Below are positions 1 to 12,730 of a stretch of DNA of 64,000 nucleotides, piece after piece. Every line of letters starts with the position of its first letter. Position 1 is the first letter of the stretch. The position numbers were made by a program, and so were the translations under genes. The notes beneath the pieces were generated by a model that worked only from the letters and a program-made list of their open reading frames with translations, had not been told where the DNA came from and ran no database searches. Origin of the DNA: Agrypnia vestita (Eukaryota; Arthropoda; Insecta; Trichoptera; Phryganeidae); NCBI GenBank assembly GCA_016648135.1, contig JADDOH010010824.1:1-64000 (forward strand). Reading direction: 5' to 3'.

Positions 1-97
1 TTAGTCCTATTTTCATAGCACAAGCGTTTAGCTTAGTTTGAAAATAGTAAGAATATTGATGTGACACGTATTCCGTGTTCGCATCTGTATTTTAAAA
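1..97 (+). repeat. SINE-like tail, cut by window edge
   Basis: This stretch matches 9151-9250 with only a few differences, and part of it recurs inverted at 38632-38690. It contains a short inverted pair (CTATTTTCA and TGAAAATAG) and ends in an A-rich run. At 9.1 kb the same tail follows a tRNA-like head; here the head would lie outside the window. Confidence 0.6.
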
Positions 98-840
98 AAA
101 AAAATACAATTATAAACAATAAACAATTAAGAATAGTTAAAAGAATAATAACAACTTTTTGCGAATGTCCAGAAAGCACGGCGAGTGATCAGAAAGTAGA
201 ACCTTTTTAATACAGCCACTTTATTAACTGGCACGTCTTGAATAATAAAGCTAACATTCTCTTCGGGTCGTGGAGCTTTGTGGAAATTGAAAAAATTATA
301 TTGATACCTACGTCGATACGAAATATCATATTTGGTGAAATAATACCTTGGGGAATGAATTGTTACGAAGATATTTACTTTAGATATTTTATCCTTGACT
401 ACCTCCCCCATGAAAGTAATTTAAATTGAATATATTCATAGTAGTATTCGTACGTTTTAATGATTTTTATGATTGAGGAATTAATGAATATATTAATCGG
501 TAATTTTTACAAATTCAAGATGTTTCACAGACCTTTTTTGATCGCTTTATACAATGTAACCGTAATGTAACACAATGCTCACCGATTCTAACCGTGAATA
601 CCACATATCTATCAAATTTGGAATATTGTATATATGGTATTTATGTAACTCGCTTACTTTATTTGATATAGACATGCTATCGCCATCTATGGTTGAAATT
701 TGCCGTTTCCTATGAAATTTTTTATAGATGTCGCTGCCGTAGAGAATAATTTAAAGGCGTATTCAGTGTGAATGTTAATAATTTGGATGAATATCATATA
801 TTATATGTTCATAAAAAAAATATTTCCTCGCACTCTCCTT
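98..840. other. no feature recognised
   Basis: AT-rich sequence. The only open frames are short (94 aa or less), overlap on both strands and match no family I know. Confidence 0.5.
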
Positions 841-859
841 CTCATTTACCAGCAGCGAC

Positions 860-975
860 ATAAATACTATATATACGTGGCATATAGAGGCAAAACCGCC
901 ACTATCCATATGGATGGGCTCCCTATGGATAGTGGCGGTTTTACATTTATACGCCACATATACAACTTCACAAAT
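860..975. mobile_element. hairpin MITE
   Basis: An 18-bp perfect inverted repeat (892-909 and 925-942, containing CCGCCACTATCC) encloses a 15-nt loop. Pairing continues imperfectly outward for about 18 bp on each side. There is no coding capacity. The compact palindrome suggests a foldback MITE, or a structured end of one. Confidence 0.55.
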
Positions 976-1124
976 TTTATAGATGTGTCGTCGGTCATGG
1001 GTGGCATCGTGAAAATGATTACTTAAACAAGATAGGTCTAAAGCCCTGATAACGCCAAAAAAGGCTTCTAAGTATACTTTCCTACATAAATATAGGAAAG
1101 TATGCGTGGAATATTAAAGCTTAT

Positions 1125-1245
1125 ATTAAAACTTTATTATAAAATATTAAAGCTTCGACTTTGTGAGACATTTTAATTAATCTTAAATAATGATGATCCC
1201 TCCGGGGACAAAATCCAGTAATTGCGTTCTTAAAAATTATTGCAA
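1125..1245 (+). repeat. dispersed repeat R, 3' part
   Basis: The segment carries the R-family landmarks: a 'ttcgactttgtgagaca' block, an AT stretch, then 'gacaaaatccagtaattg'. R is described at 47580-47835. Confidence 0.5.
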
Positions 1246-1683
1246 TATAATAAAAGCTATCCATACTAATTTCGGCATTTTCACTAGGTCTGGTAATATT
1301 ACTTCCGCTGCTCCCCTTAGATAATTTATTGGATTTTTGGTTCCGCCCTCTAGGCAAGAATCCATATTCGGTGACCATATGTTAAAATGGGCCTACACGC
1401 AGATTTAAAAAAGGTTAATTTGTCAGTTATTCGGATTTCATTAATGTCAAATCAGTTACAAAAAGTGAACTAGTCCCTTCCTGATATCGCTTCATTATGG
1501 GTTGACCATGCATGTCACCTCATTTAAAGCGACTCCACCATCATCATCATCTACATCCATAATCTGAACCAATTTGAAATGTTCAAAATATAAATATTCT
1601 AAAATTGAAAGATTGTAATTGCATCAAGATAAAAATTCATATGCTTTTGTATTTATAAAAAAAGTAACCCATAAAAACCAAGT

Positions 1684-2060
1684 TTTTATTATACTCCGTT
1701 TCTCATTTACTAGTGGAAACTGGTTTGGCGCTTAACCTACGCGTTGGGCTTCGGTCGAGCGACGCTACGAAAGGGAGTAATAAAAATTTTCCAAAAATCC
1801 GAAATTATACTATAATCAGGTTCCGTGTCTACCGGACGCGTTGAAATATTTTCATACAACTTATTAAGTTGTATGAAAAAACCATTAAAAATTTGAAAAA
1901 TCCAAAAATTTATTAATTTTTTAACGAAAATTAGATAGATCTTCTTGATCGTTGCCACAAGTCTGCTTGAAAAGTTTCAGCTCGATTAAATCACGGAAAA
2001 AGGGTTAAAAATCCATCCAAAGTTTTTTCGTCAAGCAAGCAGACGCCACGAGTTAATTAA
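1684..2060. mobile_element. TIR element A, first copy (rearranged)
   Basis: The left end 'tactccgtttctcattt' is the family TIR. A complementary 'gaaagggagtaata' occurs as early as 1772-1788, and the usual right interior (AAAGGGTTAAAAATC, then CACGAGTTAA) runs to 2047 without the final GGGAGTA. The copy therefore seems to be two overlapping or internally deleted elements. No transposase is seen. The family recurs at 2074, 31756 and 46650. Confidence 0.6.
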
Positions 2061-2073
2061 AAACAAGTTTTTA

Positions 2074-2570
2074 TTATACTCCCTTTCTCATTTGTGTCGT
2101 TTCCAATCTGATACTCTATTAACATATTCCTCTTGCTTTAAGTTCTTGTGGAAAATCTATTCCATGTATATTATTATCCTTAAAACTTGTAGAATATTGA
2201 AAACGTAATAATTGGTATAAGGGGCACGGTGTCGGCGAAACCGTCTGATCGGATTCATGGCTCGAGTCAGACTTGTTGAAACAGGTTTCGCGCCTTCTCC
2301 ATGCGCCGGGCTCCTTTCTCATTTGTAAGGTTTAATTAATTAATTTTAAATTAATTTGAAAAAACCGTTTAAATGGATTTAACGGTTTTTTTCGTTAAAA
2401 AAAATTTTTTTAAACGAAAATTTGTTAGATCATTTTTACCTTCGCCACGAGTCTGCCTCCAAAGTTTCAGCTCGATTGGATCACGGGAAAAGGGTTAGAA
2501 ATCGATCCAAAGTTTTTTCGGCAGACAAGCAGATAAGCAGGCGCTACGAGTTAAAAGAAAGGGAGTAAAA
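2074..2570. mobile_element. TIR element A, complete copy
   Basis: About 500 bp bounded by 'tactccctttctcattt' on the left and 'aaagaaagggagtaaaa' on the right, which are inverted complements. A second internal 'ctcctttctcatttg' at 2310 points to an earlier nested or tandem insertion. The right half carries the family block with GATCACGGGAAAAGGG. It has no coding capacity and is probably a non-autonomous DNA transposon of unknown superfamily. Confidence 0.65.
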
Positions 2571-5500
2571 AGTTGGCACACGCGTTTTTTAAAAAAAATA
2601 CACATCATGATTAGTGTCAAAGAGATGAAAAAACGATTTTAAGAAGTTATGCTACGGCTAAAAATCTATTTATACTAAATAGCCATGATACAGCCATTAA
2701 CCGATAAAAACCAACAATTTTTAATAGGCATTATTCACCCTCCCCTTAGCTAACACACTCACTCTCCCGATATACAAATGCCATCCGTTCCAAATTTTGT
2801 CCATTTGCACTCAAGGAGTTTGAAAAAATGCAGTCACCCCTTTGTATATTCCATAGCGATAACAATTCAAAATATTGCATAAATTGTTACTCTTCAGGGC
2901 CTGCGCAAAAAAGCACCATTCTCCCTCCTAAATTAATTTATTCTTAATCTGAATCTCGAGCAACGCCGGGCACGAATCGAATTCTCAATAAACTTAAAAA
3001 TGGTAGTTTTTTAATAAACATAATTTTTAAATGGTTATTTAACTTTACATTTTGCGTCGTACGTATATTTACCAAGATTTGAGGAATCAATTTGTTATAA
3101 ATTAACTTATGGATTATTATTCAATTAATTAACGAGTTATTTTACGGATTGTTAAGCAATTACTTCAAAAATACAATAAATTCAAAGAATTTTACATTAA
3201 ACCCAATATTTACTTATTATGCAACAAACTCGGAATCCGAGATGTGCAGATAATAGAATCTTTTTAAATCTCGTGTTCTAATGGCAGTTATTTTATGGTG
3301 CAACAGGATTATTTTTAATTGTACTAAGCACACGTCATTTTTTGTTGTTATTTTGTCACTACTATAGTTTTAAGAGGTGCAGTCTCCTTTCATGATCTTG
3401 TGCAATCAAAAACTGTTATTGTCACTCAAAAACTCAACGTGTGAACAGTACAAAATTAAATGTTGTGTAAATTAATATAATGCTGGTTTACTTGTAAGAA
3501 GTTTCTTGGAATATGCTTTAATGGGTCGTCGAGAGATGGTAGAAGCGATAGGAAATGCACATTATCGAGAATTTTACAACACTACACTTTTTACAGTGAA
3601 TTGGAAATTGCTAGAAGGGTCTGGGATGGTCCACTGGATTATGGAAGTATCATGTATACTAATATATAAAGAGGTAAAATTTGTGAGTTTGTAAGTTGAA
3701 TGTAGAAGGTAGTCTACGAAACTACTCATCCGTGTTAAAAAAATTCTTTCACCAATATTTAAAATTTACTTTGGCTATATCAAATCGCGTTGAAATAAAA
3801 GGGCTTTTCGTGGTGATCTATTTTACGACTATAGTCGACAAAAAATGGTCGAGCGATGAGGTTTTTATGAAAGCTGCCTTAACGGTAAGGGATATTTAAA
3901 TACTTTCTTTTAAAAATTTGTAGGACTTAAAAAGTTCTATAAAAAGTCTACAATAGTATACATCTATATGTTAAGGTTAATACACAAATTGATAAAATAC
4001 TAATAAATATATATTTAAAATGAATTTTAATCTATCGGGGGTAATTTAAGAATGTAATGTTAAATTCTAATCAAAATAAATTTATTCATCATCAGGGAAA
4101 TTTTATGTGGATAAAAACTGCCATTTACACAACATTGTTTAGATTAGGAAAATTGATTTTTCACTGAAACTCTTAGTCTCAAAAACTGAATTCTTAGTAT
4201 TAAAATTGTTTTGACAAGCTACATAGAAGCGACTATTGAACATAGTGAATTGGGTTCCCGCACGATGCCATAAACAAGTAATAGACAAGAATAAAGCGAA
4301 ATAAAAAAATGTCTACCTACATATAATATTTGTGGAATATACTAGTGACAATTAGTGTGAATTAAAGAACGGTGTTCCGATTAAATTGGTGTCCAATGAT
4401 TTGATTAAATTGACAAATCGATCATTAATTTCAAGTGTTTCATTTTCCTTCTTCAGCCACGATCTCGTGACACGTGGTATTACACGAAAAGCAGCAGTAA
4501 CAAATGGTTGCGGTTATAGGAAAAGTGTCAGAAAATAAACCAATCACACGCAGGCCTTGTAGTCGCGGGACAAGCCCTGTAAATACGTCGAAATTTAAAT
4601 GAATCATGTGTATTTAATACACCCATTTACAATTATTGAATGTTTCAATGTTTGCTTCCGGTTGGTTTTATTTCTCAGCTTTGATAAGCGTGCATAATCC
4701 ATTTAAATATGGTATATTTACTCCATGGCGAGGTGAAGGCTACCGGAAAATAATGCCTTTATAAACAAAATGTCATCGCGTTAAAAAAACATCGATAGAA
4801 GACGACAGTCGGGCGAAAAGGCTTTCCATCAAACAAAATTCTACCAGAACATGTCGAGAGAATTTATTTGAAAGCAATTTATTACCTACAGGGTAAACAG
4901 AGCCAACCAAACAACGGGCCTTTTGTTTTGGTTCGTTATGACAATAATTTATTTTGTTTCTGAAACCAGAGCAGGGCAAACAAGGTGTCACTTCTATGTG
5001 GGTCAGAATGGAGGAGACAGAGGAAGATTATATGTGAGTAGAAGCCAGGCTTCATATGTGTATTCAGTTCCATGTCATGATTTATAACATAAGAGTAATG
5101 TATATTCAGACTCACTTGACAAATATTTTAATTTAAACATATGTCGAATTGGAGTATATTATACTTTATTAATATTTTTTAATAAAAAAAAAAATATATT
5201 CATTTGTCTTTTATTCAGAATTTTTATATTACATTTTGTTAAGTTATGCATTATATGATTTATATTACATATCTAAATTAAATTTGAGATAGTAATATAT
5301 CAGAAAATATGCAATAAATTTTAATGCCGTCAAAAATATTCGTATAATGTTTAGAACGTGAATTCTTAGAAACATCAATGAGCCCACGATTCGGAAATCA
5401 AATAATAAATTTGTTACTTCATATACATTTTAGAGATTGTTCTCGGAACAAATGTGCAATTTTACTTTCATATATTATCGCTAGAATATAGCTATATAGG

Positions 5501-6200
5501 TACTAAGTATGTTTGCATAGATTTTCTAAAAGGATCTTCAACTTTAAGATAGATACTACTCATTAGTGTAATTATATTTTAATCTTTTATTTGTATTGAA
5601 ATCTGTACATAATCGATTTCGAAAATGTTAAGTAATATGACGCTTCAACCTGTGACAAGCAATTTATTCAGAAACTCTTCTATTCTAAGCGCGGGATGGT
5701 ACATTAAAAGTTGTGCCTAACATTTGAAAATGTATTTGATTTATAACTATATTATTTGTGTATAGGATAGAACGTTATTATTAATAAAATATGTGAAAAA
5801 AGACGCAAAAACTAAAGTAGTATTATCACCTCGCTTAATAACCTAGGCGATTCATAATTTAAATTTCAAATACCTGATTAAACAGAAAATTCCGTATAAA
5901 TTCATAGAGAAACATCGTTTTCGTAGTTTACCTGATTTAATGATGGTATCATCTCAATAAAAATGGCAAAAATATCGTATCAGTTTTTTTTATCCATATT
6001 TTGAATCTCCACGATTGGTTGCATTGACAACATACATATTTCCATTTTGAATTGAGTATTACTTTGACATTAAAACATTTATATTATTTTTTCATTCTAC
6101 ATTTATATGATTCGTAATTAAAATAAAATTTCCACTTCCGTCAAACACAATGTATAAATTTTCTTTCAATGTTTGTGAACAAAATAATACTTATTATCTA
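2571..6200. other. long stretch without recognised genes
   Basis: AT-rich DNA. Around 2937-2985 there is a degenerate 'gagcaacgccgggcacga' resembling the 3' hairpin of the Helitrons at 25.2 and 54.9 kb. Two consecutive short plus-strand frames at 3506-3899 (62 and 67 aa) match no family I know. I see no RNA gene or clear repeat elsewhere. Confidence 0.45.
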
Positions 6201-6204
6201 TATT

Positions 6205-6640
6205 AACAAAATTTTAACGTTTTGATGACAGAACAACGTTTAAATTCAATGTATACAGGCCCACCCTAATATATGGCCATAAAATTTGGATCCTAACGGA
6301 GAGAGTGAAAGCAAGGACCCAGGTTGCCGAGATGAGTTTTCTAAGGGAGGTAGTGGAAGTAACACTGATGGATAGAGTGAGAGGTGCCGACATAAGGCAC
6401 ACACTCGGCAAGGAGCCCCTATATCACAAACGAGGTGGCTTGGACGTGTGCTAATGAAAAATCCTCTTGGAAATCCTGGAAGGAAGACGATCGGTGGGTT
6501 ATGTATAAAAACATAATGGATCTGGACCGGTTAAGTCATACGGAAGCAGCACAAAACAGGGGAATATGGAAACACCTAGTTGAATCTTTGGGCCCCCGAC
6601 CCTACTAGGACAAGGCGATGAAGATGATGATGTCACTGCA
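6205..6640 (+). pseudogene. LINE (non-LTR retrotransposon) 3' end relic
   Basis: Translation of the plus strand gives the region after the reverse transcriptase of insect LINEs: a 'PTLIYG' block, then 'ILTERVKAR', 'EMSFLREV', 'DRVRGADIR', later a GRR-rich stretch with stops and frame breaks. In the family this region links the RT thumb to the C-terminus. The 3' UTR has a 'cccgaccctactaggacaagg' block followed by gatgaagatgatgatg. The same block and a trinucleotide tail end the LINE at 32.6-32.9 kb, so both probably belong to one family. The copy is 5'-truncated and dead. The clade cannot be fixed without a search. Confidence 0.75.
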
Positions 6641-6825
6641 GTAAATGAGCTTTGTGGCCTGTTTTAGCGTTAAATAAAATAAATATTTAAAAAAGAGAGA
6701 TTACCAGACGCGAAAATCTATGTACACTATGTCATGTGAACTATAAATGTCTTTAACACAGTCCATTCAAATATATGAAGGAAACTGATTTGTTACATGT
6801 ATAAAACTTTCAAATATTTGATAAA

Positions 6826-6990
6826 GTGCGCATGTTCTTGCGGTGGAATTGGTGAACGTTACATTGTGCAGAGTGATCACTTAATCTTGCTTAATCAGGT
6901 CGCAAGTTCTGGGCTTCCCTATAAAGACGTCCATACACGTTTCCCATACAAATAGATTCTTCTCAGTGAGACTTCTGTAATTTATCTTAT
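6826..6990 (+). repeat. dispersed repeat R, copy
   Basis: The order of blocks is kept: a 'ggtgaacgttacattgtg' block, 'gtgatcactta', a 'cataagccctgg'-like block, 'cttccatacacgtttcccata', and 'gtgagacttctgtaattt'. Orientation matches the 47.6-kb copy. Confidence 0.6.
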
Positions 6991-7532
6991 AATGCAAAAT
7001 AGAGTTTATTATTGCAAATTCATATTTTAAAGCCGCATCAAATTTTTTCTTCCCAAAAAATCAAAAATGCATGAACACTGAAGTCAACATTATAATAATA
7101 ACCAGTTAAATTACCTCCACCACGACTGTAGCCACGACCCCGATCAAAAATATATTTTTTTACTAAAATAAGTAAAGGATAGTTAGTATGCTTCCGTCCT
7201 GATTTAGATACAGGGGCATCGAAATCGGGAGACGTAAAGTTACTCCAAGCGGTTAATAAAAAAGTTTTTAATTAATCAAAATTAATAATGAGGTCCAACC
7301 GCAAATTTAATACTATAAACATCAAAAATATACAAAGATATATGTTTTGTTAACTATTAAATTCCTACAAAAATAATTATCAAAAAAATTACATAACGTA
7401 ATATTCTGTCGGATTAAAATTTAATTTAACTTTTTCCTCCTTATGAAAGTAAATTTTATTTAAATACAGGTACTGGCTGCATGCGCCCGGTTACTTAAGA
7501 TGAGAATGAACGTGCTAAGTATTCAGTTGATG

Positions 7533-7577
7533 AATCTAAATCTCTAACATAAATTGCTGAACTTTATGTTAGAGATT
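7533..7577. repeat. perfect hairpin
   Basis: 'AAATCTCTAACATAAA' is followed nine bases later by its exact complement. It is a short strong stem-loop with no run of T after it, so nothing suggests a terminator. Confidence 0.6.
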
Positions 7578-7877
7578 TAGTAATTTATAGTGGATGTTAA
7601 ATACTAGGCACACTCCCGGGCGGTCCTCCCGCAATATGCTGGGGGCGGATTAACTCCTCGCTCGGGTTGCATTTCTGTAGGGGTAGATTATTAATTAAGT
7701 AAAACTGATTCTAATCGTACACACGCCTCAGATTGCCAAATATTGCCTCAAAGATCGAATTCTTAATTAGATATTGGAAGATTGAATCATTTTTAATTGA
7801 AAAAAATGTATATTAAACATTTGGATTAACTGAACGACAACCGGGCTTGAACGACTTATTAAAACCATATCGATATA

Positions 7878-8600
7878 TATAAAACGAACGAGCCTTACAG
7901 TGGTCGCATATGATGTGTAACATTTGACATCTCACAGTTAAAAATATCAATGAGCAGCAACAGAAATTAACAACGAAATTTAAAAAAAGCTAATAGCTTT
8001 ATAAAAAATTATTAATTAGTAAATACAAATGAATGTGCATTTATTTATTATTGAATTTTGCGGCACTTTGTAGGTACCGTATTTACATACGCATTTTGTT
8101 TAGAAATGTGTTTGATCAAATATATGTTTTTATTTATTTTCATAGATGGCGGTAATGTGCCGCTATACGTATTGTATGAAAACTTCGAATAAATAATCAA
8201 AAGTAATTACATAAAATTTTAGAATGTACATCAAGAATAGTTATTGTTTACGTTAATGTAAAAAATGAAGTATTTATTGGATAGTTTCAAAGATATAAGC
8301 AAAAATATTTCAAAGTTACAACATCCACACGCTTCACACCAGCCGCGTAGCATATATACAAAATAAGCGCTGGCGGTTGGAAGTGTTCGTCTTCGCTGAG
8401 ATGGCACTTGCTGGATATTGATTTGTTTGTAAACGATGACTTTATTCCATCGCTCATTGGTTAAATGAAATTGCGCGCGCTTCGCTGGCGTCTTATTTCC
8501 TACTATGCATTTCCGTCCATTTTCACTGCCAGGAAAACGAGAGGAAAGATGTTATACATCAAAAACTAAATTGAAATGGCGGTTCTGCATTTCGTGTTGT
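7878..8600 (+). mobile_element. composite dispersed repeat, copy 1
   Basis: Two blocks recur in the same order and orientation near 38.97-39.68 kb. One is an 'acgagccttacag..gtcgcatatgat' block of about 115 bp. The other is a block with 'gcgcgcgcttc..cggcgtct', 'tccattttcac' and 'gagaggaaagatgtta'. The middle parts align poorly. Shared ends with divergent interiors suggest a non-autonomous transposon of about 700 bp. Termini were not resolved. Confidence 0.55.
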
Positions 8601-9030
8601 TAAAAATGCTGTTAAAAAGTCTCAGTAATTACATTTGTAATGAAATTTTTTTACAACTTTTAGACACACAAAAATGGAAATAACCTAATAAATATTCAAA
8701 TCTCTGCATCAATTCAATTACTATTGTAAGTGTAATATAAATAACAAACCCTCTCCCCATACATTCTATTGTGAGGTCATATTTTTTCATGTTAGTTCTA
8801 ATGTTGTGTCTGAGGATGGTGAGTGTCTCCATCGAAAGCTCTTTTTAGGCTTAAATCTCGTATATTGAATTGAAACTTGGTTGTTTTAAACAAAATTGTG
8901 TTCTTATGTAATTAATAATCTACTAAAATTAAAAAAAAATCAAATGTGTGAACAGAAATACATGTCATATAAGTAATATAATTATTTTCAATTATGAGAT
9001 AAATCCCTGTACTATGGAAACAGGACTAAC
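8601..9030. other. no feature recognised
   Basis: AT-rich. A 67-codon minus-strand open frame at 8629-8832 has no recognisable motif. Confidence 0.4.
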
Positions 9031-9250
9031 TTAACCATTAGGCGAGTATCTTAACCACTAACTGATATTTTTGGTTGGCGATTTGAACGCCGGCGAATAA
9101 TGTGTAGGGAACAAACGTCGCGGGTTCAAAGCTCACTACGGACCAGCAAGTTAGTCTTATTTTCATAGCACAAGCGTTTAGCTCAGCTTGAAAATAGTAA
9201 GAATATTGATGTGACACGTATTTTGTGTTCGCATCTCTATTTAAAAAAAT
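9031..9250 (+). repeat. SINE-like element with tRNA-like head
   Basis: The head contains 'gcgggttcaaagctc', close to the RNA polymerase III B box (GGTTCAAANCC). It is followed by the roughly 95-bp tail also seen at 1-97 and, inverted, at 38632-38690. The element ends in an A-rich run. I cannot place an A box with confidence, so tRNA ancestry is an inference. Confidence 0.55.
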
Positions 9251-10190
9251 CTGTTCTGATCTCTACTTTTATTTTATGATTCAGTTAGTGTACGGCCGTC
9301 CTGAACAAGATACTATACTATCTGAATTGGTCGACATTAAATGAATCTAGGCGATTTATAAAAAATGTGATTATTAAAATTTATAAAAACGTATATTTTA
9401 CTTAATGTTAATGGTATAACCCCTCCTTGAACTCAGAATCGCCTGTAAGAGACATAGATTTACAGCTGAAAAAGATCTCTCAAAGATCAATGTTTGGCAT
9501 TGTATCCCTTTACTAATTAGTTAGGTAAGCTTACCATGAAGAGATGCTACTTATGATATGGTGAAATCAAAATTTGAGATTTTTGAAGAACTGTAAAAAA
9601 TTTGTCTTTAAAAATTAATTAAAGGAGCGGTTATGATTATCCTGTGAGTCCGAGGAGGATAAACATTGAAAACATTGAATAAATCCCCAATATTTAATAG
9701 TACTGCGATGGTTTTTATTGAGAATTTCAGAAATTGAAAAATTGTACACCCACAGAGAGAATTTAGAATAATTTAAAACAATATAATTTTAATTTATCAA
9801 GTTTTGTAAAACGCAAAAAAAACACAAAACGCCGTAGGTACACAATAAAATATTTTTTGAGTTCACCTCCCTACAATAAGAAACAGCCGGTAAACAACGA
9901 GGACTTCAGACTTAAAAAAAATCTAATTCATCTCAATTTAGTGATAAATTATTTTGGAGGCTTTAGTCAGCGGGAAACCCAGTAAAAATTATAATGAAAA
10001 CTGCTAAACACAGCGCGTTTGAATTCTTCGATCGATGATACGCTAAGCGACCGCTCTACCATTTTGCCTATTTTGACCAAATATATAGTAATAGCAGATT
10101 GTGTTATTAGCATACAAAAGGGTACCCAATAAAACGATAATTCTTTCTTAGTGTGAGTATCCTTCTGCTAAATGCCCGTACTTAATACCA
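9251..10190. other. no feature recognised
   Basis: AT-rich sequence. Nothing beyond short A or T runs was recognised. Confidence 0.4.
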
Positions 10191-10195
10191 ACGTT

Positions 10196-10480
10196 TTGAC
10201 TTGTTCGGCGACTTTGCAATGGTGGAAATGAAGGAAAAACATGTTGACATCAATTTCTGTTTACTATTAGAGAAATCAGCAACAAAAACCATCGCAAAAT
10301 ATAGGAGGGCTTACGCAGAGAAAGAACTGAGCAGGAAAGTGTGTTCGAGTGGTTTTCTCGTTTTAAAAGTGGTCAAATGTCGATTGAACTCCGACCGGTA
10401 CGTCCCTCGACTTCCAGAATGGATAAAACATTTAGAAAATCCATAATGCGTTATGTGTGACTGTCGTAAAACAATCGATG
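10196..10480 (+). pseudogene. mariner transposase N-terminal relic
   Basis: Three frames together give the N-terminal helix-turn-helix region of mariner transposases. 'FCLLLEKSATKTI' and 'YRRAYAEKELSR' come first. After a frameshift, 'VFEWFSRFKSG'-like sequence and an arginine/proline-rich linker follow. The family needs this domain to bind its TIRs. The catalytic DDD domain, roughly the last 200 residues of about 345, is not recognisable downstream. Frameshifts and the missing catalytic part make it a dead copy. No TIR was located. Confidence 0.65.
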
Positions 10481-11010
10481 AATCGAAGGAACCTCCTAGC
10501 CCACTGCGACAAATTTTTGTTCCATAATGCATAGTGAAAAGCTGAAAGAAAAACGTTTTCAGGAGTTTTAAAATTATTCCCACCGATGGAAAAATCATCA
10601 GAATAAAAGCGTTTCATCGGAAGGAATTCTAATACACGATTGAAAAAATGAGACTAAATGCTCTAAAAAAACATTTAAGTGGGTGACTCATTGACATAGG
10701 AAGAGAGCTATCTGAGAAAACCCTAAAATGAATTCCCGTGTAAGGCTGTGTATTTCTTCTCAATATGATTTGCTTATTTAAAATTTTTATTATATATTTT
10801 GTAATTAAAAAAAAAAAAACAAAAATCTCTTAGAAGGAATATTATATTTTATTTTTGATTTATCTTTTTTGCTTTGTATATCTTCCTTACTAATAATTCT
10901 GTATTTCTGGTATTAATTATTTTATCAAACTTAAATTTATTTTTTTTGATTTAAAAAAATCCTTCTAATGCAAACTAAATTAAACATATTTTTAAATTAT
11001 TTTTTTCTCT
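10481..11010. other. no clear feature
   Basis: This may hold further scrambled mariner sequence up to about 10640 ('agctgaaagaaaaacg', 'gcgtttcatcggaagg'), but no motif could be confirmed. The rest is A/T runs. Confidence 0.3.
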
Positions 11011-11019
11011 GTAAATAGT

Positions 11020-11125
11020 CGACTGCTTTCAAACAGGTAACCCCTAGTTAGGCTGTCGATGTGTAACATATATAATACAAAATAAGAATCGAATAAAACT
11101 TATTATTATTATTCTTATTTTCATT
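11020..11125 (+). repeat. possible LINE 3' UTR tail
   Basis: A moderately GC-rich block ('aggtaacccctagttaggc', 'gtcgatgtgtaac') ends in 'gaataaaacttattattatt'. An AATAAA-like signal with a short-repeat tail is typical of LINE 3' ends. No coding part precedes it. Confidence 0.4.
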
Positions 11126-11682
11126 AATTTTTTTTCTCCTTAATTTTGGTTAGTCCATAGTACATTATTGCGCTAGAATTAAATGGCTTATATGTTCGAT
11201 ACACTGATTTATTTATAACTTATTTTCACTACATACATTATTTTTTACATTCATCCAGACGTTAAATTTATTTTGAAGAAAACGTTCCTTGTTTTGAACT
11301 TCATAAAAAGTTAAATTAATTTCTAATAATAATGAGATTAAGACACTTTTAGACAATAGTTTACTATGTAGAGTTATGGTATGTATTTCCACCTGTTAGA
11401 AAAATGGGGGTTCGACTCTCCAAAAGAATATTCATTACATTTAAATTATTACTTTATCAATACAATAGATTAAGATATTTTTTATTTTCTAGGTTATGAA
11501 AAAAAAATCATAATGATGAAAGATTTGTGTATAGTATAAACTTTGTAAAGTGTTCGTAGTATTGTAGACTTGACGGAATTTGAAAAAAGATCTAAGATTA
11601 CAGATCTTGAATTAATGTGGATAAATATAAAAATACCAAAAAACATTTAATTTTTAATCAATTAATGTATATTATAGATATC

Positions 11683-11905
11683 TCACAGAGACGAAACTGT
11701 ATTTATTATAGGAAAGTAGATATAGAAGTCATTTGGGTGTACATAGGACTTATGACCTATCTTTATGGTTGGCTTAAGTGATCACTTTACACAATTGTAA
11801 CATTCGCCATTTCTACCCATGATAGAATATACCATGCTTATTTATTTTTTGGAAGTTGTATATATGTTCAAATTGCGTGGAAAGCTTTCACATATGAGTT
11901 GTAAG
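11683..11905 (-). repeat. dispersed repeat R, inverted copy
   Basis: 'gatatctcacagagacgaaa' starts the segment, then the complement of the 'cttccataC' block, 'cttaagtgatcactttacac', and 'ttggaagttgtatatatgttc' at the far end. All are reversed relative to the 47.6-kb copy. Confidence 0.65.
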
Positions 11906-12049
11906 CGCCTTTCCATGCGGCCTGTACAAAGCCATTTTCATTCCCCTAAATCCCCACAGATGTCGCTAATGAGAAAATCTACATTGATTTTTTACGGAAT
12001 TTTGAGAGCAATATACTTTATTGTGTAATGTTTTACTATTTTCCTATAA

Positions 12050-12130
12050 TAAATACAGTTTCATCTCTGTGAGATATCTATAATATAAATTAATTGATTA
12101 ATAATGTCTCTGTGACATAAATCCAGCACT
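12050..12130 (+). repeat. dispersed repeat R, fragment
   Basis: 'ttcatctctgtgagatatc', an AT block, then 'aatgtctctgtgacataaatccag' match the 3' part of R. Confidence 0.5.
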
Positions 12131-12577
12131 GTTCTGAAAGATTTGAACAAACTCAAAATATTCTGATTTAATTTTTATTTTTCTTAATAATAATTTATTG
12201 CGTAACCAAAAATATTTTTGAAATAAATGTTGAAGACGAGGTTTATTTAGTTTTCTTCGTAGGCTCAAAGAAAAGGGTAATATGTGAAGATGATAATGGA
12301 AGAGAAAAAATGCTTTCATGGTATCAAGTATCGTTGGCACGTCTGAGACAAAGGCCGAATTCATTCAAAAGAAAAGAGATTTTGTCCTTCACAATGACTG
12401 TTATTTCCATAAAATAATATAGTCCGCCTGATTTGAATTCTCTTTCTTATTCTGCCACGTTCGCCGGAGTTTTTCGAAAATCATATGATAACATTGAAGA
12501 TTGTACCTTTTTTCCTTTGAATAGGTACATAATTCATAATTTTCTTTTCGTTACATAGAAAATGCCAATTAAGAGAA

Positions 12578-12730
12578 ATTATAGATGTCTCACAGAGACG
12601 AAGTTTTTATAGGGTGGCCCAGGGCTTATGACCTGTATGAGACGGCTTGAGTGATCACTTTACACAATGCAACGTTCTCATCATTCAGTATCAAATTTTT
12701 TAGCATTGTATATATGTATGTGCTAAATCA
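12578..12730 (-). repeat. dispersed repeat R, inverted copy
   Basis: 'gatgtctcacagagacgaag', 'gccCAgggcttatgacctg', 'gagtgatcactttacac' and 'attgtatatatgta' occur in reversed order, as in the 11.7-kb copy. Confidence 0.65.

Noticed and set aside
127..429. Overlapping 94- and 63-codon frames
   Set aside because: AT-rich shadow frames on opposite strands, with no similarity to any family known to me.
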